A stretch of 64,000 bases of DNA from Alphaproteobacteria bacterium (lineage in GTDB: Bacteria > Pseudomonadota > Alphaproteobacteria > Micropepsales > Micropepsaceae). The stretch covers positions 186,001 to 250,000 of the forward strand of contig WGNJ01000015.1 of NCBI GenBank assembly GCA_016124635.1, given 5' to 3'. The notes under the pieces were generated by a model. The model made no database searches. It saw only the letters and a program-made list of their open reading frames with translations, and was not told the DNA's origin. Positions 25,455 to 33,800 of this stretch are shown piece after piece. The position numbers were made by a program, and so were the translations under genes. Positions within the stretch are counted from its first letter, which is position 1. Each line of letters opens with the position of its first letter.

Positions 25455-27164
25455 TCAGTCTTTCCAGGGCGTCTCGATCTGCGGTTTGCCGAAATAGAAG
25501 CCTTGCAGATAGTCGACACCGAACGCCTTCAGAATATCGGCTTCGCGGGCATCGGCGACCCACTCGGCGACCGTCGAAAGCTGGAAGTTGCGCGCCAAGT
25601 CGACCAGTGTGCGAACGAAGATCTGATTGTCGCGCGACGCCGCAAGACCCTTCACGAAGGATCCGTCGATCTTGACCATATCGACATGCAGCGACTGCAA
25701 ATTCCGGAATGACGTATACCCGGCACCGAAGTCGTCGATCGCGACCTTCGCACCCAGCGCGCGCACGCGGCTGACGAATCGCATGCTCTCTTCGATGTCG
25801 ATCAGCGCCGCCGTTTCCGTGAGCTCGACAACCAGGCGCGGCGCCACATCGGCGTGCGCCTCGATATAGGACACATAGGACTCAAGCGTCGGACCGTCGC
25901 TTGCCGTCATACCGGAGACGTTCAACGACAGGGCAGCACCCCGGTGCTGTTCGAGCTGCGCAATCGAAAGCTCGAGGACGCGCCGGTCAAGGCGGCGGAT
26001 AAGGCCGAGCTGCTCAGCCACCGGAATGAAGTCACCCGCACCGATAATTTCGCCCTCGGGTTTTTGAATGCGAACCAGACACTCGTGCGCCGAGACGTCG
26101 CCGGTCTTCGCGTCGACGATCGGTTGATAGGCGAGCACGATCCGGTTTTCGGCCAAGGCCGTCACGATCTGGTCGCCGATCGACACCGTGCGCTTGCGCA
26201 TCGACTCGCGCTGCGCCGAATGCGCATAGGCGGCAAATGTATCGCGGCCGGTCGACTTCGACCGATCGAGCGCTTCCTCGGCGCGCGCCATCGCTTCTTG
26301 ACTGCTGCGCGCATCTTGATCGAGCGCGACGCCGCCGAGCGACACGGTGGCCGAGACTGCACCCGCACCGGTTGGAATCACGCGTGTACGGACGGCCGTG
26401 CGCAGGGCCGAGGCGCGATCCGCCATCTCCGCCGCCGTACAATTTTCGATGATGACGCCGAATTTGTTGCCGGCTGTACGGCCGATCACACTGGTGGGCC
26501 CGGCCGCTTCGGAAAGGCGCCGCCCAACGGCGACAATCACCTCGTCCGCCGCGTCGAAGCCGTATGTTTCGTTGATCACCGCCAAATCGTCGATCGCCGC
26601 GACAAAATAGGCGACCGCCTTCGGCTTGCCGTTGCCCATCTCAAGATGCTCGGCGAGCCGCTCGCGCAAGCGCAAGCGATTCAGGTGGCCCGTCATCTCG
26701 TCATAGCTTGCCGCCCAAGCGAGATGAGCTTCCCGCAGCTTGCGCTCGGTGATGTTGCGTACGAGACCGACGATGCGCTCGGCATGGCCGTCGGCGCCCG
26801 GCATGCACACGCCGCGCTCCTCGATCCAAACCGGCGCACCGCCGGTCTGCATCGAATATTCCAAATGGAACGGACCGCCATCTGCTGGCGGCGACAACAC
26901 CAAACGCATGCGCGCTTCGGCTGCAGCGCTGTCGATCAGTGCGTGAAACTCGCTGTCGGTCAGGAATTGCGTTGCCTCAGCCACGCCGAGATGCGCGGCC
27001 GGATCGCCGCTCCACACCATGCGTCCGTCGCCGGGCGTCCAGTCATAGACGAGATCGCCGGCAGCAGAGATGGCAAGACGCAAGCGCTCCGCTTCGCTGA
27101 GATCGGCCAGCAAACGGACAGATTGAGTTTGTCGACGACCGAACACGCCGGAAATACCCCACAA
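25455..27164 (-). CDS. PAS-GGDEF-EAL cyclic-di-GMP protein
   Basis: A 569-residue protein with a PAS sensor domain (about 20-150, ending in a PAC motif with NITERKLREA), a GGDEF domain (about 165-325) and an EAL domain (about 335-565). The GGDEF catalytic motif reads RTAGNKFG, so cyclase activity is probably lost. In the EAL part ECLVR keeps the Glu, and LNVSG, ELTE, IDDFGAGYTSF and KIDGSF are present, but the AEGVE motif is AEWVAD; phosphodiesterase activity is therefore possible but not assured. No membrane segment. A cytosolic c-di-GMP hydrolase or receptor is the best guess. Confidence 0.87.
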   Translation of the reverse strand: MWGISGVFGRRQTQSVRLLADLSEAERLRLAISAAGDLVYDWTPGDGRMVWSGDPAAHLGVAEATQFLTDSEFHALIDSAAAEARMRLVLSPPADGGPFHLEYSMQTGGAPVWIEERGVCMPGADGHAERIVGLVRNITERKLREAHLAWAASYDEMTGHLNRLRLRERLAEHLEMGNGKPKAVAYFVAAIDDLAVINETYGFDAADEVIVAVGRRLSEAAGPTSVIGRTAGNKFGVIIENCTAAEMADRASALRTAVRTRVIPTGAGAVSATVSLGGVALDQDARSSQEAMARAEEALDRSKSTGRDTFAAYAHSAQRESMRKRTVSIGDQIVTALAENRIVLAYQPIVDAKTGDVSAHECLVRIQKPEGEIIGAGDFIPVAEQLGLIRRLDRRVLELSIAQLEQHRGAALSLNVSGMTASDGPTLESYVSYIEAHADVAPRLVVELTETAALIDIEESMRFVSRVRALGAKVAIDDFGAGYTSFRNLQSLHVDMVKIDGSFVKGLAASRDNQIFVRTLVDLARNFQLSTVAEWVADAREADILKAFGVDYLQGFYFGKPQIETPWKD

Positions 27165-27339
27165 CCCGCGACGAGCACCCGGAGACTCTTGTCTCTTCTA
27201 GGCGTGCGGCGACTGTAGAGGTCCAACATTTAATAAAACCGAAATTCGGGTACCTCGCGCACCGCGCTTCTTATGCCGAAGTCGTTGTTAAGATTAAAGA
27301 ATTCACATCGATCCACCGCGCTTTGGCAAACCCTTTGCG

Positions 27340-27687
27340 ATGTCGTCCTCCGTGATCAACGGCACGACATCTACCTGTTTCATTTCGGCGCGCCCGGCGT
27401 ACATCGGAACGCGTCGAATAGCGCCGGTCGCAGCAATCTCCCACGTCTCGGCTGAGGGAGCACAGCCTGTGGTCGAGATCCTGCGACCGGCGCAGCGCCA
27501 CAGCGCATCTCTGGAGTCTGAAGTTATTGAGGCACCGCGTCCGGGCGCGCCCTTCGCTCCATTCCTCGCTCAGTTCCTGGCGCAGGAACAATCGAACGAG
27601 CGCAGCATGGCAGATGTCGCGGATCGTTATGAGGCAGCCGCGGCATTGGCCGACGAGCCTTCTCGAATCTGCGTCGCAACCGTTTAA
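27340..27687 (+). CDS. Conserved-type small hypothetical protein
   Basis: A 115-residue soluble protein, probably real because its C-terminal half (PFAPFLAQFLAQEQSNERS followed by MADVADRYEAAAALADEPSR) matches a pattern common in short uncharacterised rhizobial-type proteins (PFxAQLIA then RRAEPxEAIxxY). The N-terminus is Ser/Thr/Ala-rich and likely disordered. AT-rich promoter-like DNA precedes it. Its stop overlaps the stop of the convergent XRE gene by four bases. Function unknown. Confidence 0.55.
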   Translation: MSSSVINGTTSTCFISARPAYIGTRRIAPVAAISHVSAEGAQPVVEILRPAQRHSASLESEVIEAPRPGAPFAPFLAQFLAQEQSNERSMADVADRYEAAAALADEPSRICVATV

Positions 27688-28028
27688 CGCTTCCGCTCCA
27701 GAAGCAGCGCCTTCACTTCGACCATCATCTGTTCGAGCTTGATCAAGCGGCCGTTGATTTCCTCGAGCTTGGCCGCCATTTCGCCCTCGCTTGTCGGCAC
27801 TTTGGGGACGGGCGTCGATACGCCCGCGTGATCGGCAACTTCTTGCGGCGTTGCGCCAAGAAACCTTGCAATGGCCAACACCTCGTGCGACTTGAGTTCG
27901 CGTTGGTCCTTCCACAACTCAGCCAACGCCGAGGGGGCGATACCCAGGTGAGCGGCGAGGGCTTCGCGCGTCGTCCCCTGAGCCTGAAGCTTGGCATCGA
28001 ACCACGCGGCGTCGAAAAACAAGGCCAT
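27684..28028 (-). CDS. XRE-type HTH protein with coiled-coil tail
   Basis: A 114-residue protein. The first about 68 residues form a Cro/C1-type helix-turn-helix (TTREALAAHLGIAPSALAEL and SHEVLAIARFLGATPQEV). The C-terminal part (EGEMAAKLEEINGRLIKLEQ then MMVEVKALLLERK) is a heptad-repeat coiled coil for dimerisation. It follows the enoyl-CoA hydratase gene, whose open frame continues through it in another phase for 286 bases. Only the XRE frame has protein-like sequence there. It may regulate the acyl-CoA gene next to it. Confidence 0.8.
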   Translation of the reverse strand: MALFFDAAWFDAKLQAQGTTREALAAHLGIAPSALAELWKDQRELKSHEVLAIARFLGATPQEVADHAGVSTPVPKVPTSEGEMAAKLEEINGRLIKLEQMMVEVKALLLERKR

Positions 28029-28843
28029 CGCAATCGGCCCTTGAAGTGAGGCGCTCTCTTTTCCAAGAAGCTCGCGACACCTTCTTTATGATCTTCAGTC
28101 TGAAAGAGCCGTCCAAGCGTTCCTGAAACCCAAGAGCCGAATTCCGCCACATCCTGGGCCGCGGCCCGTCGCATGCCTTCCTTCAGGAAGCGCAATGCGA
28201 GCGGAGCATTCACCGCAATTCGGCCTGCCAATTCCATTGCTTCGTTCAGCAACTGGTCGTGCGGCACCGTGCGCGAGACCAGCCCGATGCGGGCCGCCTC
28301 GGCCGCGCCGATGACATCGCCGGTGAACAACAGCTCCGCCGCCTTTTGCGGCCCCACGATGCGCGGCAGGATCATCATGCCGCCGACATCCGTGACCAGA
28401 CCGCGCTTGATGAAGATTTCGCCGAATTGCGCCTTGTCGGAGGCAATGCGGATATCGGCGAACAGCGTCAGCTCCATACCCCAGCCGACCGCGACCCCAT
28501 TCACGGCCGCAATGATCGGCCGGTCACACGCTAGGACGGCTTCGGCGGCCGGCGTAAGACGAGGCCTGACGGCCGTCAGCCGCGCTTGGCTTTGCTCGCG
28601 CGCCGGGCCGGTCATCATCTGTTTGACGTCTTCGCCGGAGCAAAAGGCGGGGTCCGTGCCGGTAAGCACGACACATCTCACGTCCCCATCGTTTTGGATG
28701 TGGCGGAACGCTGCCTCGAGTTCGGCATAGGCACGCGCGTTCAGCGCGTTGCGCACCTCGGGCCGATTGAGCGTCACCCGCGCAATATGGTCGGCAAACT
28801 CATACTTAAGGTGAACGAAGTCGGACGGTTTGATCTCGCTCAT
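27743..28843 (-). CDS. Enoyl-CoA hydratase/isomerase family, with abnormal C-terminal extension
   Basis: A crotonase-fold protein whose normal body is about 272 residues (28843 to near 28028). It has the acyl-CoA oxyanion segments TGTDPAFCSGEDVKQM and AAVNGVAVGWGMELTLFADI, and ends in the typical FLEKRAPHFKGR. The first catalytic Glu (GWGMEL) is present; the second, normally in QPE 20 residues on, is Phe (FGEIF). So simple hydratase activity is doubtful. No stop follows the body: the frame runs on for 94 residues of Arg/Pro/Ser-rich shadow sequence over the XRE gene. A lost stop or a sequencing frameshift is likely. Confidence 0.75.
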   Translation of the reverse strand: MSEIKPSDFVHLKYEFADHIARVTLNRPEVRNALNARAYAELEAAFRHIQNDGDVRCVVLTGTDPAFCSGEDVKQMMTGPAREQSQARLTAVRPRLTPAAEAVLACDRPIIAAVNGVAVGWGMELTLFADIRIASDKAQFGEIFIKRGLVTDVGGMMILPRIVGPQKAAELLFTGDVIGAAEAARIGLVSRTVPHDQLLNEAMELAGRIAVNAPLALRFLKEGMRRAAAQDVAEFGSWVSGTLGRLFQTEDHKEGVASFLEKRAPHFKGRLRWPCFSTPRGSMPSFRLRGRRAKPSPLTWVSPPRRWLSCGRTNANSSRTRCWPLQGFLAQRRKKLPITRAYRRPSPKCRQARAKWRPSSRKSTAA

Positions 28844-28927
28844 TTTTTGTCCCGCCTTTTCAGCGCGCCACTTTACCGCGATTTTGCGCCTTTGCAGGAA
28901 AGCCGTGCCTTTGGCAAGGTGCCGCCC

Positions 28928-29968
28928 ATGTCGGTCGAATTTCTGCGCAATCTTTGGTACTTCGCGACGCCGTCAAGAGCGCTGCGCAACAAGCAGCTCG
29001 TGCACAAATTGCTGCTCGGCGAGCCGGTGGTCCTTGGCCGCACCGAAACCGGCGAACCATTCGCGCTACGTGACTTGTGCCCGCATCGCGCCGTACCGCT
29101 GAGCGCCGGACGCGTTGTCGAAGGCACGATTGAGTGCCCATACCACGGCTGGCGCTTCAAACCTTCCGGTCAGTGTGCGGCCATTCCCTCGCTGGTCGGT
29201 GAGGAAGGTGTTGATCCCTCCAAGATTCATGTACGTCGCTATCCGTTGGTCGAGCGCAACGGCTTGATCTGGATCTACATGGCGCAGGATCCGGTGACCG
29301 ACACCAACCCAGTCATCGATGTTCCGGAATTACCGATCGCCGCAGACGCCATGCCTCGAATGATCGAAGCACAGCTATTTCCCTGCGAGATCGATCATGC
29401 CGTGATGGGCCTGATGGATCCGGCCCACGGACCGTTCGTGCACAAAGTGTGGTGGTGGCGCAGCGCTAAGTCGATCCACGCCAAGGCGAAGAAATATGCG
29501 CCCATCCCGCGCGGCTTCACGATGGTCAGCCACAAGCCTTCCAGCAATTCGTTGCTCTACAATGTCCTCGGCGGCGACGTGTCGACGGAGATTTCCTTCG
29601 AACTGCCGAGCGTCCGCGTCGAGCATATCAAGGCCGGTAAGCACGAAGTCGTCGGCCTGACCACCTGCACGCCGATCACCGAACAGCAGACCGAAGTCAC
29701 GCAGACCTTCTATTGGACGATGAATTGGGTCGCGCCGTTCAAGCCGATCTTCCGCCAAGCGGCTTTGACCTTCTTGAATCAGGATCGCGAAATGGTCGCG
29801 CTCCAGGCCCAAGGTCTGAAATTCAACCCGCGTCTGATGTTGATCCAAGACGCCGACGTTCCGGCGATGTGGTACCATCGTTTGAAGAAGGAATGGACGG
29901 CGTCGCGCAGCGAAGGGCGCCAGTTCGTCAACCCCGTTCCGGAAACGACCCTCCACTGGCGCAGCTAG
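28928..29968 (+). CDS. Rieske-type aromatic ring-hydroxylating/demethylating oxygenase
   Basis: A 346-residue oxygenase subunit. The Rieske [2Fe-2S] motif C-x-H-x16-C-x2-H is seen (LCPHRAVPL then ECPYHGW, residues about 48-68). The mononuclear iron site follows in EIDHAVMGLMDPAHGPFVH (about 152-172). The C-terminal half resembles vanillate O-demethylase/PaO-type oxygenases, which act as homo-oligomers with a separate reductase. No reductase gene lies nearby. ATG at 28928 follows AAGGTG and gives the usual start SVEFLRNLWYFAT. It is divergent from the crotonase gene by about 84 bases. Confidence 0.87.
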   Translation: MSVEFLRNLWYFATPSRALRNKQLVHKLLLGEPVVLGRTETGEPFALRDLCPHRAVPLSAGRVVEGTIECPYHGWRFKPSGQCAAIPSLVGEEGVDPSKIHVRRYPLVERNGLIWIYMAQDPVTDTNPVIDVPELPIAADAMPRMIEAQLFPCEIDHAVMGLMDPAHGPFVHKVWWWRSAKSIHAKAKKYAPIPRGFTMVSHKPSSNSLLYNVLGGDVSTEISFELPSVRVEHIKAGKHEVVGLTTCTPITEQQTEVTQTFYWTMNWVAPFKPIFRQAALTFLNQDREMVALQAQGLKFNPRLMLIQDADVPAMWYHRLKKEWTASRSEGRQFVNPVPETTLHWRS

Positions 29969-30062
29969 AAGCGTTCTCGGCGGCACATCACTTGCCCCTT
30001 TGACTCCCGAAAAGCCGTGAAACGTCCCATTCCGAGACAGTTCCGCGGCATTGGGGGTTCGC

Positions 30063-30212
30063 ATGTCGCCGCCACCTCTCGGGGAGTTGCGCTTCGCATT
30101 CACGGTCTTGTCGACCGAGCTCAAGATGCGTCGCCGACGCATGCCGGTCGTCTGGCGCCGCACGATCGAAGGCGCTGCGATCGTCGTCTTTCTGCTTGTC
30201 CTCTTTATGTAG
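30063..30212 (+). CDS. Possible 49-residue tail-anchored membrane protein
   Basis: An ATG at 30063 with GGGGG five bases upstream opens a 49-codon frame: Pro-rich start MSPPPLGELRFAFTVLSTE, a strongly basic middle (KMRRRRMPVVWRR) and a C-terminal hydrophobic helix (AAIVVFLLVLFM). A positively charged stretch directly before a terminal helix is the layout of a small single-pass or tail-anchored inner-membrane protein. It fills the gap between the Rieske oxygenase gene and a convergent terminator. No homolog recalled. Confidence 0.45.
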   Translation: MSPPPLGELRFAFTVLSTELKMRRRRMPVVWRRTIEGAAIVVFLLVLFM

Positions 30213-30215
30213 CCC

Positions 30216-30248
30216 AAAAAGAAAGCGCGCCCGGTTTCCCGGGCGCGC
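30216..30248 (-). terminator. Rho-independent terminator for the leftward gene at 30272-30730
   Basis: GCGCGCCCGG (30225-30234), loop TTTC, CCGGGCGCGC (30239-30248): a perfect 10-bp stem. Reading leftward it is followed by CTTTCTTTTT, a good T tract, 24 bases after the stop of the membrane-protein gene. Confidence 0.8.
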
Positions 30249-30271
30249 CACAAACGAAACAGGCGCTCGGC

Positions 30272-30730
30272 CTAATTCGTACCGACGATGCCGGCCGACG
30301 ATCCGAAGTCGCGTTTCGCGGCCACGATGGTGATCGTGAAGCCGGCGACGACGTCGAAGACCGTCATCAGAAGCAGCATGAAGAAAGTCGAATTCGTGAA
30401 CCCGCGTACGGCGACGAATTCGATGATGCAGATCACGCAGACCAGCATCGAAAGGCCGTGATTGATGATCGCGAGCGAATCCGTCCGCGTCGCCTTCGTC
30501 ATCTCGACGAACAAGAGCGCAAGGCTCAGCCCCATGAACACGTCGGCGAACGACACGTCCCAGCGGTCCCCGGAGAACATGCTGATCGTGAAGATCGGCG
30601 CGGCCATCCAAGCATCCACCGCATCTGGCTGGCCGGTGAAGCCGATCAAAATCACAAGATTGTAGACGATCAGTGCGAACGCCAAGAGCGGCAACACAAC
30701 GAGCGCCGTCAGTAAGCTCGAACCCCTCAT
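30272..30730 (-). CDS. Four-helix membrane protein, hypothetical
   Basis: A 152-residue inner-membrane protein with four hydrophobic segments (about residues 6-30, 64-78, 88-110 and 114-138). Between the first two is a loop with MFSGDRWDVSFADVFMG. I recognise no named family; similar small membrane proteins occur in alphaproteobacteria. GGAGG precedes the ATG. It follows the LAB_N gene in the same direction after 77 bases and is closed by a strong terminator, so it is probably the last gene of the GT2-LAB_N operon or a single gene. Confidence 0.7.
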   Translation of the reverse strand: MRGSSLLTALVVLPLLAFALIVYNLVILIGFTGQPDAVDAWMAAPIFTISMFSGDRWDVSFADVFMGLSLALLFVEMTKATRTDSLAIINHGLSMLVCVICIIEFVAVRGFTNSTFFMLLLMTVFDVVAGFTITIVAAKRDFGSSAGIVGTN

Positions 30731-30807
30731 AAACTTCCTCCAAATCCCCCAGGTCTACTCGCGGCAAGGATACCAGTGGCCCAGGCTGCCGCCAAGCCGC
30801 GGCAAAA

Positions 30808-31137
30808 TTATGACTGAGCCTCCGGAGGCTCCGGATTCTCCTGTAAAGCTGCGGCGTGCTCGACGAAGATCAGATAGAGATTGCGGAAATAGACCACGAG
30901 GCCGAGGCCCTGCCCCATAATGAAGACGGGATCCATCTTATAAATGGAGTAGGCGAGCAGCACGACGCCGCCGCCGATCGAGAAATACCAGAACGCGATC
31001 GGGACGACGCTGCGCCGCGCACGCTCGCTGGCCCACCACTGCACCAAGAAGCGCGAAAAGAAGAAGCCCTGGCCGAGGAAACCGATCGCAACCCAAACGT
31101 GGTCGACGGTAAACCAGTTCACAAGCGCGTCGATCAT
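30808..31137 (-). CDS. Lipid A biosynthesis N-terminal domain (LAB_N) protein
   Basis: A 109-residue membrane protein with three helices. The family motif is easy to see: GFLGQGFFFSRFLVQWWASE (about residues 18-37), then RRSVVPIAFWYFSIGGGVVL, and FIMGQGLGLVVYFRNLYLIF. LAB_N proteins are encoded next to GT2/GT39 enzymes of lipid A or polyprenyl-sugar metabolism. Its ATG directly follows the GT2 stop codon (TAG then ATG), which implies translational coupling and a shared function. Confidence 0.9.
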   Translation of the reverse strand: MIDALVNWFTVDHVWVAIGFLGQGFFFSRFLVQWWASERARRSVVPIAFWYFSIGGGVVLLAYSIYKMDPVFIMGQGLGLVVYFRNLYLIFVEHAAALQENPEPPEAQS

Positions 31138-31869
31138 CTAAAGTTCTTCCACTCGTTGGGGGTTTCGCGCACGGCGTTTCAGCCACAGCACGCCATAAAG
31201 GTCGGAGAGCGAGACCATCAATCGATCAAGCGTTCCGTACTTGGAAACACCGCGCGTGCGCGGGCGATGGTTCACGTCGACATGACCGACGCGATAACCT
31301 TCACGCATCATCAGAGCCGGCAAATAGCGGTGAATGTGATCGAAATAGGGAAGCGCCAAGAACGCGTCGCGCGAAAACAACTTTAGGCCGCACCCCGTAT
31401 CGCGCGTGTTGTCGGCGAGCAGCCACTGCCTGACGCCGTTACCAACGCGCGACGCGATCTTCTTCATCGTGCTGTCCTCGCGCTTCCGGCGCTGGCCGGC
31501 GACGAGCCCAAGCGGCGGCGTCCCGCCGGAGCTGCGTTTCCATTCGGCAAGCAGGCTTGGAATGTCGGCTGGATCGTTCTGACCGTCGCCATCGAGCGTC
31601 GCAATGAGCGGAGCCCGGGCCGCAATGACGCCGGTTCGCACGCCGCGGCTTTGACCGGAATTCGCCTGATGGCGCAGCACCCTGAGCTCTGGATTCTTCC
31701 CACGCGCGGCCAAAAGCCGATCGCCGGTCCCGTCCTTAGAGCCGTCATCGACAAAAATGACCTCGAACTGCACCTTTCCTCTGAGCGCCGCCGCGATTTC
31801 CTCGAGCAGCGGCACCGCGTTCTCGGCTTCGTCTTTCACGGGAACGACGACGGACAGGTCCAGCGGCAC
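31138..31869 (-). CDS. Family 2 glycosyltransferase (polyprenyl-phosphate sugar synthase type)
   Basis: About 243 residues if the GTG at 31869 (GGAG nine bases upstream) is used; an upstream TTG at 32010 would add 47 residues. The GT-A fold starts LDLSVVVPVKDEAENAVPLL, followed by FVDDGSKDGT, and the metal-binding ATLDGDGQNDP. TGCGLKLFSRD and HRPRTRGVSKYG are the acceptor motifs of the DPM1/ArnC-like group, which links a sugar to polyprenyl phosphate on the cytosolic side. With LAB_N and the two divergent GT39 enzymes it probably feeds lipid A/core modification, such as galacturonic acid addition in rhizobia. Sugar not known. Confidence 0.85.
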   Translation of the reverse strand: MPLDLSVVVPVKDEAENAVPLLEEIAAALRGKVQFEVIFVDDGSKDGTGDRLLAARGKNPELRVLRHQANSGQSRGVRTGVIAARAPLIATLDGDGQNDPADIPSLLAEWKRSSGGTPPLGLVAGQRRKREDSTMKKIASRVGNGVRQWLLADNTRDTGCGLKLFSRDAFLALPYFDHIHRYLPALMMREGYRVGHVDVNHRPRTRGVSKYGTLDRLMVSLSDLYGVLWLKRRARNPQRVEEL

Positions 31870-32077
31870 GGCTTCATGCTCCGAATTGGGGTGGCGTCTG
31901 ATGCTTGATCGCCACAAAGGCAAAGCGAAGCATCCTGCCTTGGCCAGCCAGAAGCTGTAGCAAAGGTCAAGGACTCCACGGACGAGGCCGGGCGCCTTAT
32001 ACAGGCGCAAACCCGGCCGCGCCTAGCCCTGCGTGATGCAGCTGACGGCGCGACCTAGCGCGTGGTTAACTGAACCC

Positions 32078-33790
32078 ATGGCTTCTCGCTCCTCCGCCCT
32101 GTCTCTCGATCTCTCGAGCCCCTGGTCTTTGGCGCTTGCGCATCCGCGCATCGTGCTGGCCATCCTGTGCCTCCTGCTCTATTTGCCGGGCCTGAGCGCG
32201 CTTCCGCCTCTCGATCGCGACGAATCGCGTTTCGCGCAGTCGACCAAGCAGATGATCGAGACGGGGGACTTCGTTCAGCCCCGCTTGCAGGAAGAAGCCC
32301 GCAACAAGAAGCCCGTCGGCATCTATTGGATGCAGGCGATCACGGCCGAGGTCTTTTCCTCTGCCCCCTATAATGAAGTGTGGGCGTATCGCATCCCCTC
32401 GGTCTTGGGGGCGCTCTTGGCCGTCATCTTTGTATTTGGCATCGGGGCGAAGCTCTACGATCGAGAAACCGGCCTGGTGGCAGGCGGCCTGATGGCTTCT
32501 TCGCTCCTTCTGGTCGGCGAGGCGCATATCGCCAAGACCGACGCCGTTCTTCTCGCATGCACCGCTGCCGCGCAATTGATGATCGTCCACTTCTTCGTCG
32601 CGGCAAGGCAAGGCGCTCCGCGCCCGCCGCTACGCTATTCGATCGGCCTCGGAGTCGCACTTGGCCTCGCGATTTTGGTCAAGGGCCCGATTGCTCCGAT
32701 CGTCTGCACGCTCACCATCGTCACCGTCTCCCTTTGGGAAGGGCGTTGGGGCTGGTTCTGGTCGATGCGGCCGATCTTCGCGCTTTACGTCGTCATCCTG
32801 ATGAACGTGCCGTGGCTCGTGGCCATCATGCTGGTCACCAAGGGGCAGTTCATGGTGGACGCCTTCGGCCACGACTTCGCGGCCAAGCTCATCGGCGCGG
32901 AAGAAAGCCATTGGGGTCCTCCAGGGTACTACGTTGGCATGCTGTTCGTGTTCTTTTGGCCGGCGTGGCTTTTTCTCGTTCCCGCAGGGATCTACGCATG
33001 GGCGCGCCGCCATGAAGGCGCCGTGCGCTTCCTCATCTCGTGGCTGATACCTGCCTGGCTCTTGATCGAGTTCGCACCGACGAAACTGCCGCATTATGCG
33101 TTGCCGCTATACCCGGCGCTCGCGCTGCTCTGCGCAGCCGCGGTCATGGCCGCAACGCGCGAGTCACGAAACTTCCTGGACTCGACCTCGGTCAAGCTCG
33201 GCGCGGCGCTTTGGCTTCTGATGACGTTCGCCCTGATCGGCGCGCTGATGGTCTACATCCCAGGCACCTACGGATCGGGCACGTCCCCGCTCCTTTGGAT
33301 TTTGGCGGTTCCGATCGTCATCGCCGCAGGCTTCGCCCTCATCTTTCTTGTGCGGCTCGAAGGAGAGAAGGCCGCGGCTGCCGCAATCGCGGCCGGCGGC
33401 ATCTTCGCCGTCGTCGCTCTGGCCGGCGTACTCCCGACCCTCGATCACCTGATGGTCTCGAAGCGCGCCGCCCAGCTCGTCGCCAGCACGGGCGCAACAG
33501 GCGACAAGGGAAGCGCCGTGGCGGTTGCCGGCTTCCATGAGCCGAGCCTCGTCTTCCAAATCGGCACTAAGATGAAGCTCGCGAAAAACGGATCCGAAGC
33601 CGCGGACTTCCTCGCGACGACGCCCAACGCTTTGGTCTTGGTCGAAAAATCCGAAGAGACGTCCTTTCACCAAAGGCTGAATCAGCAATTGCTCCAAGTC
33701 GAGCAACTCGGTCAGCCGATCGTCGGCCTGAACTATTCGAAGGGCAAAGAGGTCACGCTGACGCTCTACCGGCTACGCAAGGCACCGTGA
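32078..33790 (+). CDS. GT39-family (ArnT-like) glycosyltransferase
   Basis: A 570-residue polytopic membrane enzyme of the GT39/PMT-2 (ArnT-like) superfamily. The periplasmic catalytic loop shows LPPLDRDESRFAQSTKQMIE (Asp-Glu near residues 45-60) and, further on, EARNKKPVGIYWMQ, the classical ArnT motif. It transfers a sugar from a polyprenyl phosphate donor on the periplasmic face. ATG at 32078 lies just before the first helix, although in-frame GTG/ATG codons at 32033-32036 cannot be excluded. It is divergent from the GT2 gene and is followed by a second GT39 gene after ten bases. Confidence 0.87.
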   Translation: MASRSSALSLDLSSPWSLALAHPRIVLAILCLLLYLPGLSALPPLDRDESRFAQSTKQMIETGDFVQPRLQEEARNKKPVGIYWMQAITAEVFSSAPYNEVWAYRIPSVLGALLAVIFVFGIGAKLYDRETGLVAGGLMASSLLLVGEAHIAKTDAVLLACTAAAQLMIVHFFVAARQGAPRPPLRYSIGLGVALGLAILVKGPIAPIVCTLTIVTVSLWEGRWGWFWSMRPIFALYVVILMNVPWLVAIMLVTKGQFMVDAFGHDFAAKLIGAEESHWGPPGYYVGMLFVFFWPAWLFLVPAGIYAWARRHEGAVRFLISWLIPAWLLIEFAPTKLPHYALPLYPALALLCAAAVMAATRESRNFLDSTSVKLGAALWLLMTFALIGALMVYIPGTYGSGTSPLLWILAVPIVIAAGFALIFLVRLEGEKAAAAAIAAGGIFAVVALAGVLPTLDHLMVSKRAAQLVASTGATGDKGSAVAVAGFHEPSLVFQIGTKMKLAKNGSEAADFLATTPNALVLVEKSEETSFHQRLNQQLLQVEQLGQPIVGLNYSKGKEVTLTLYRLRKAP

Positions 33791-33800
33791 GTCGCACAGC

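Noticed and set aside
25854..27218. 454-codon open frame on the plus strand opposite the GGDEF-EAL gene
   Set aside because: It is antisense to a well-recognised three-domain protein and is rich in Arg/His/Asp without any known motif, as expected for shadow frames in GC-rich DNA.
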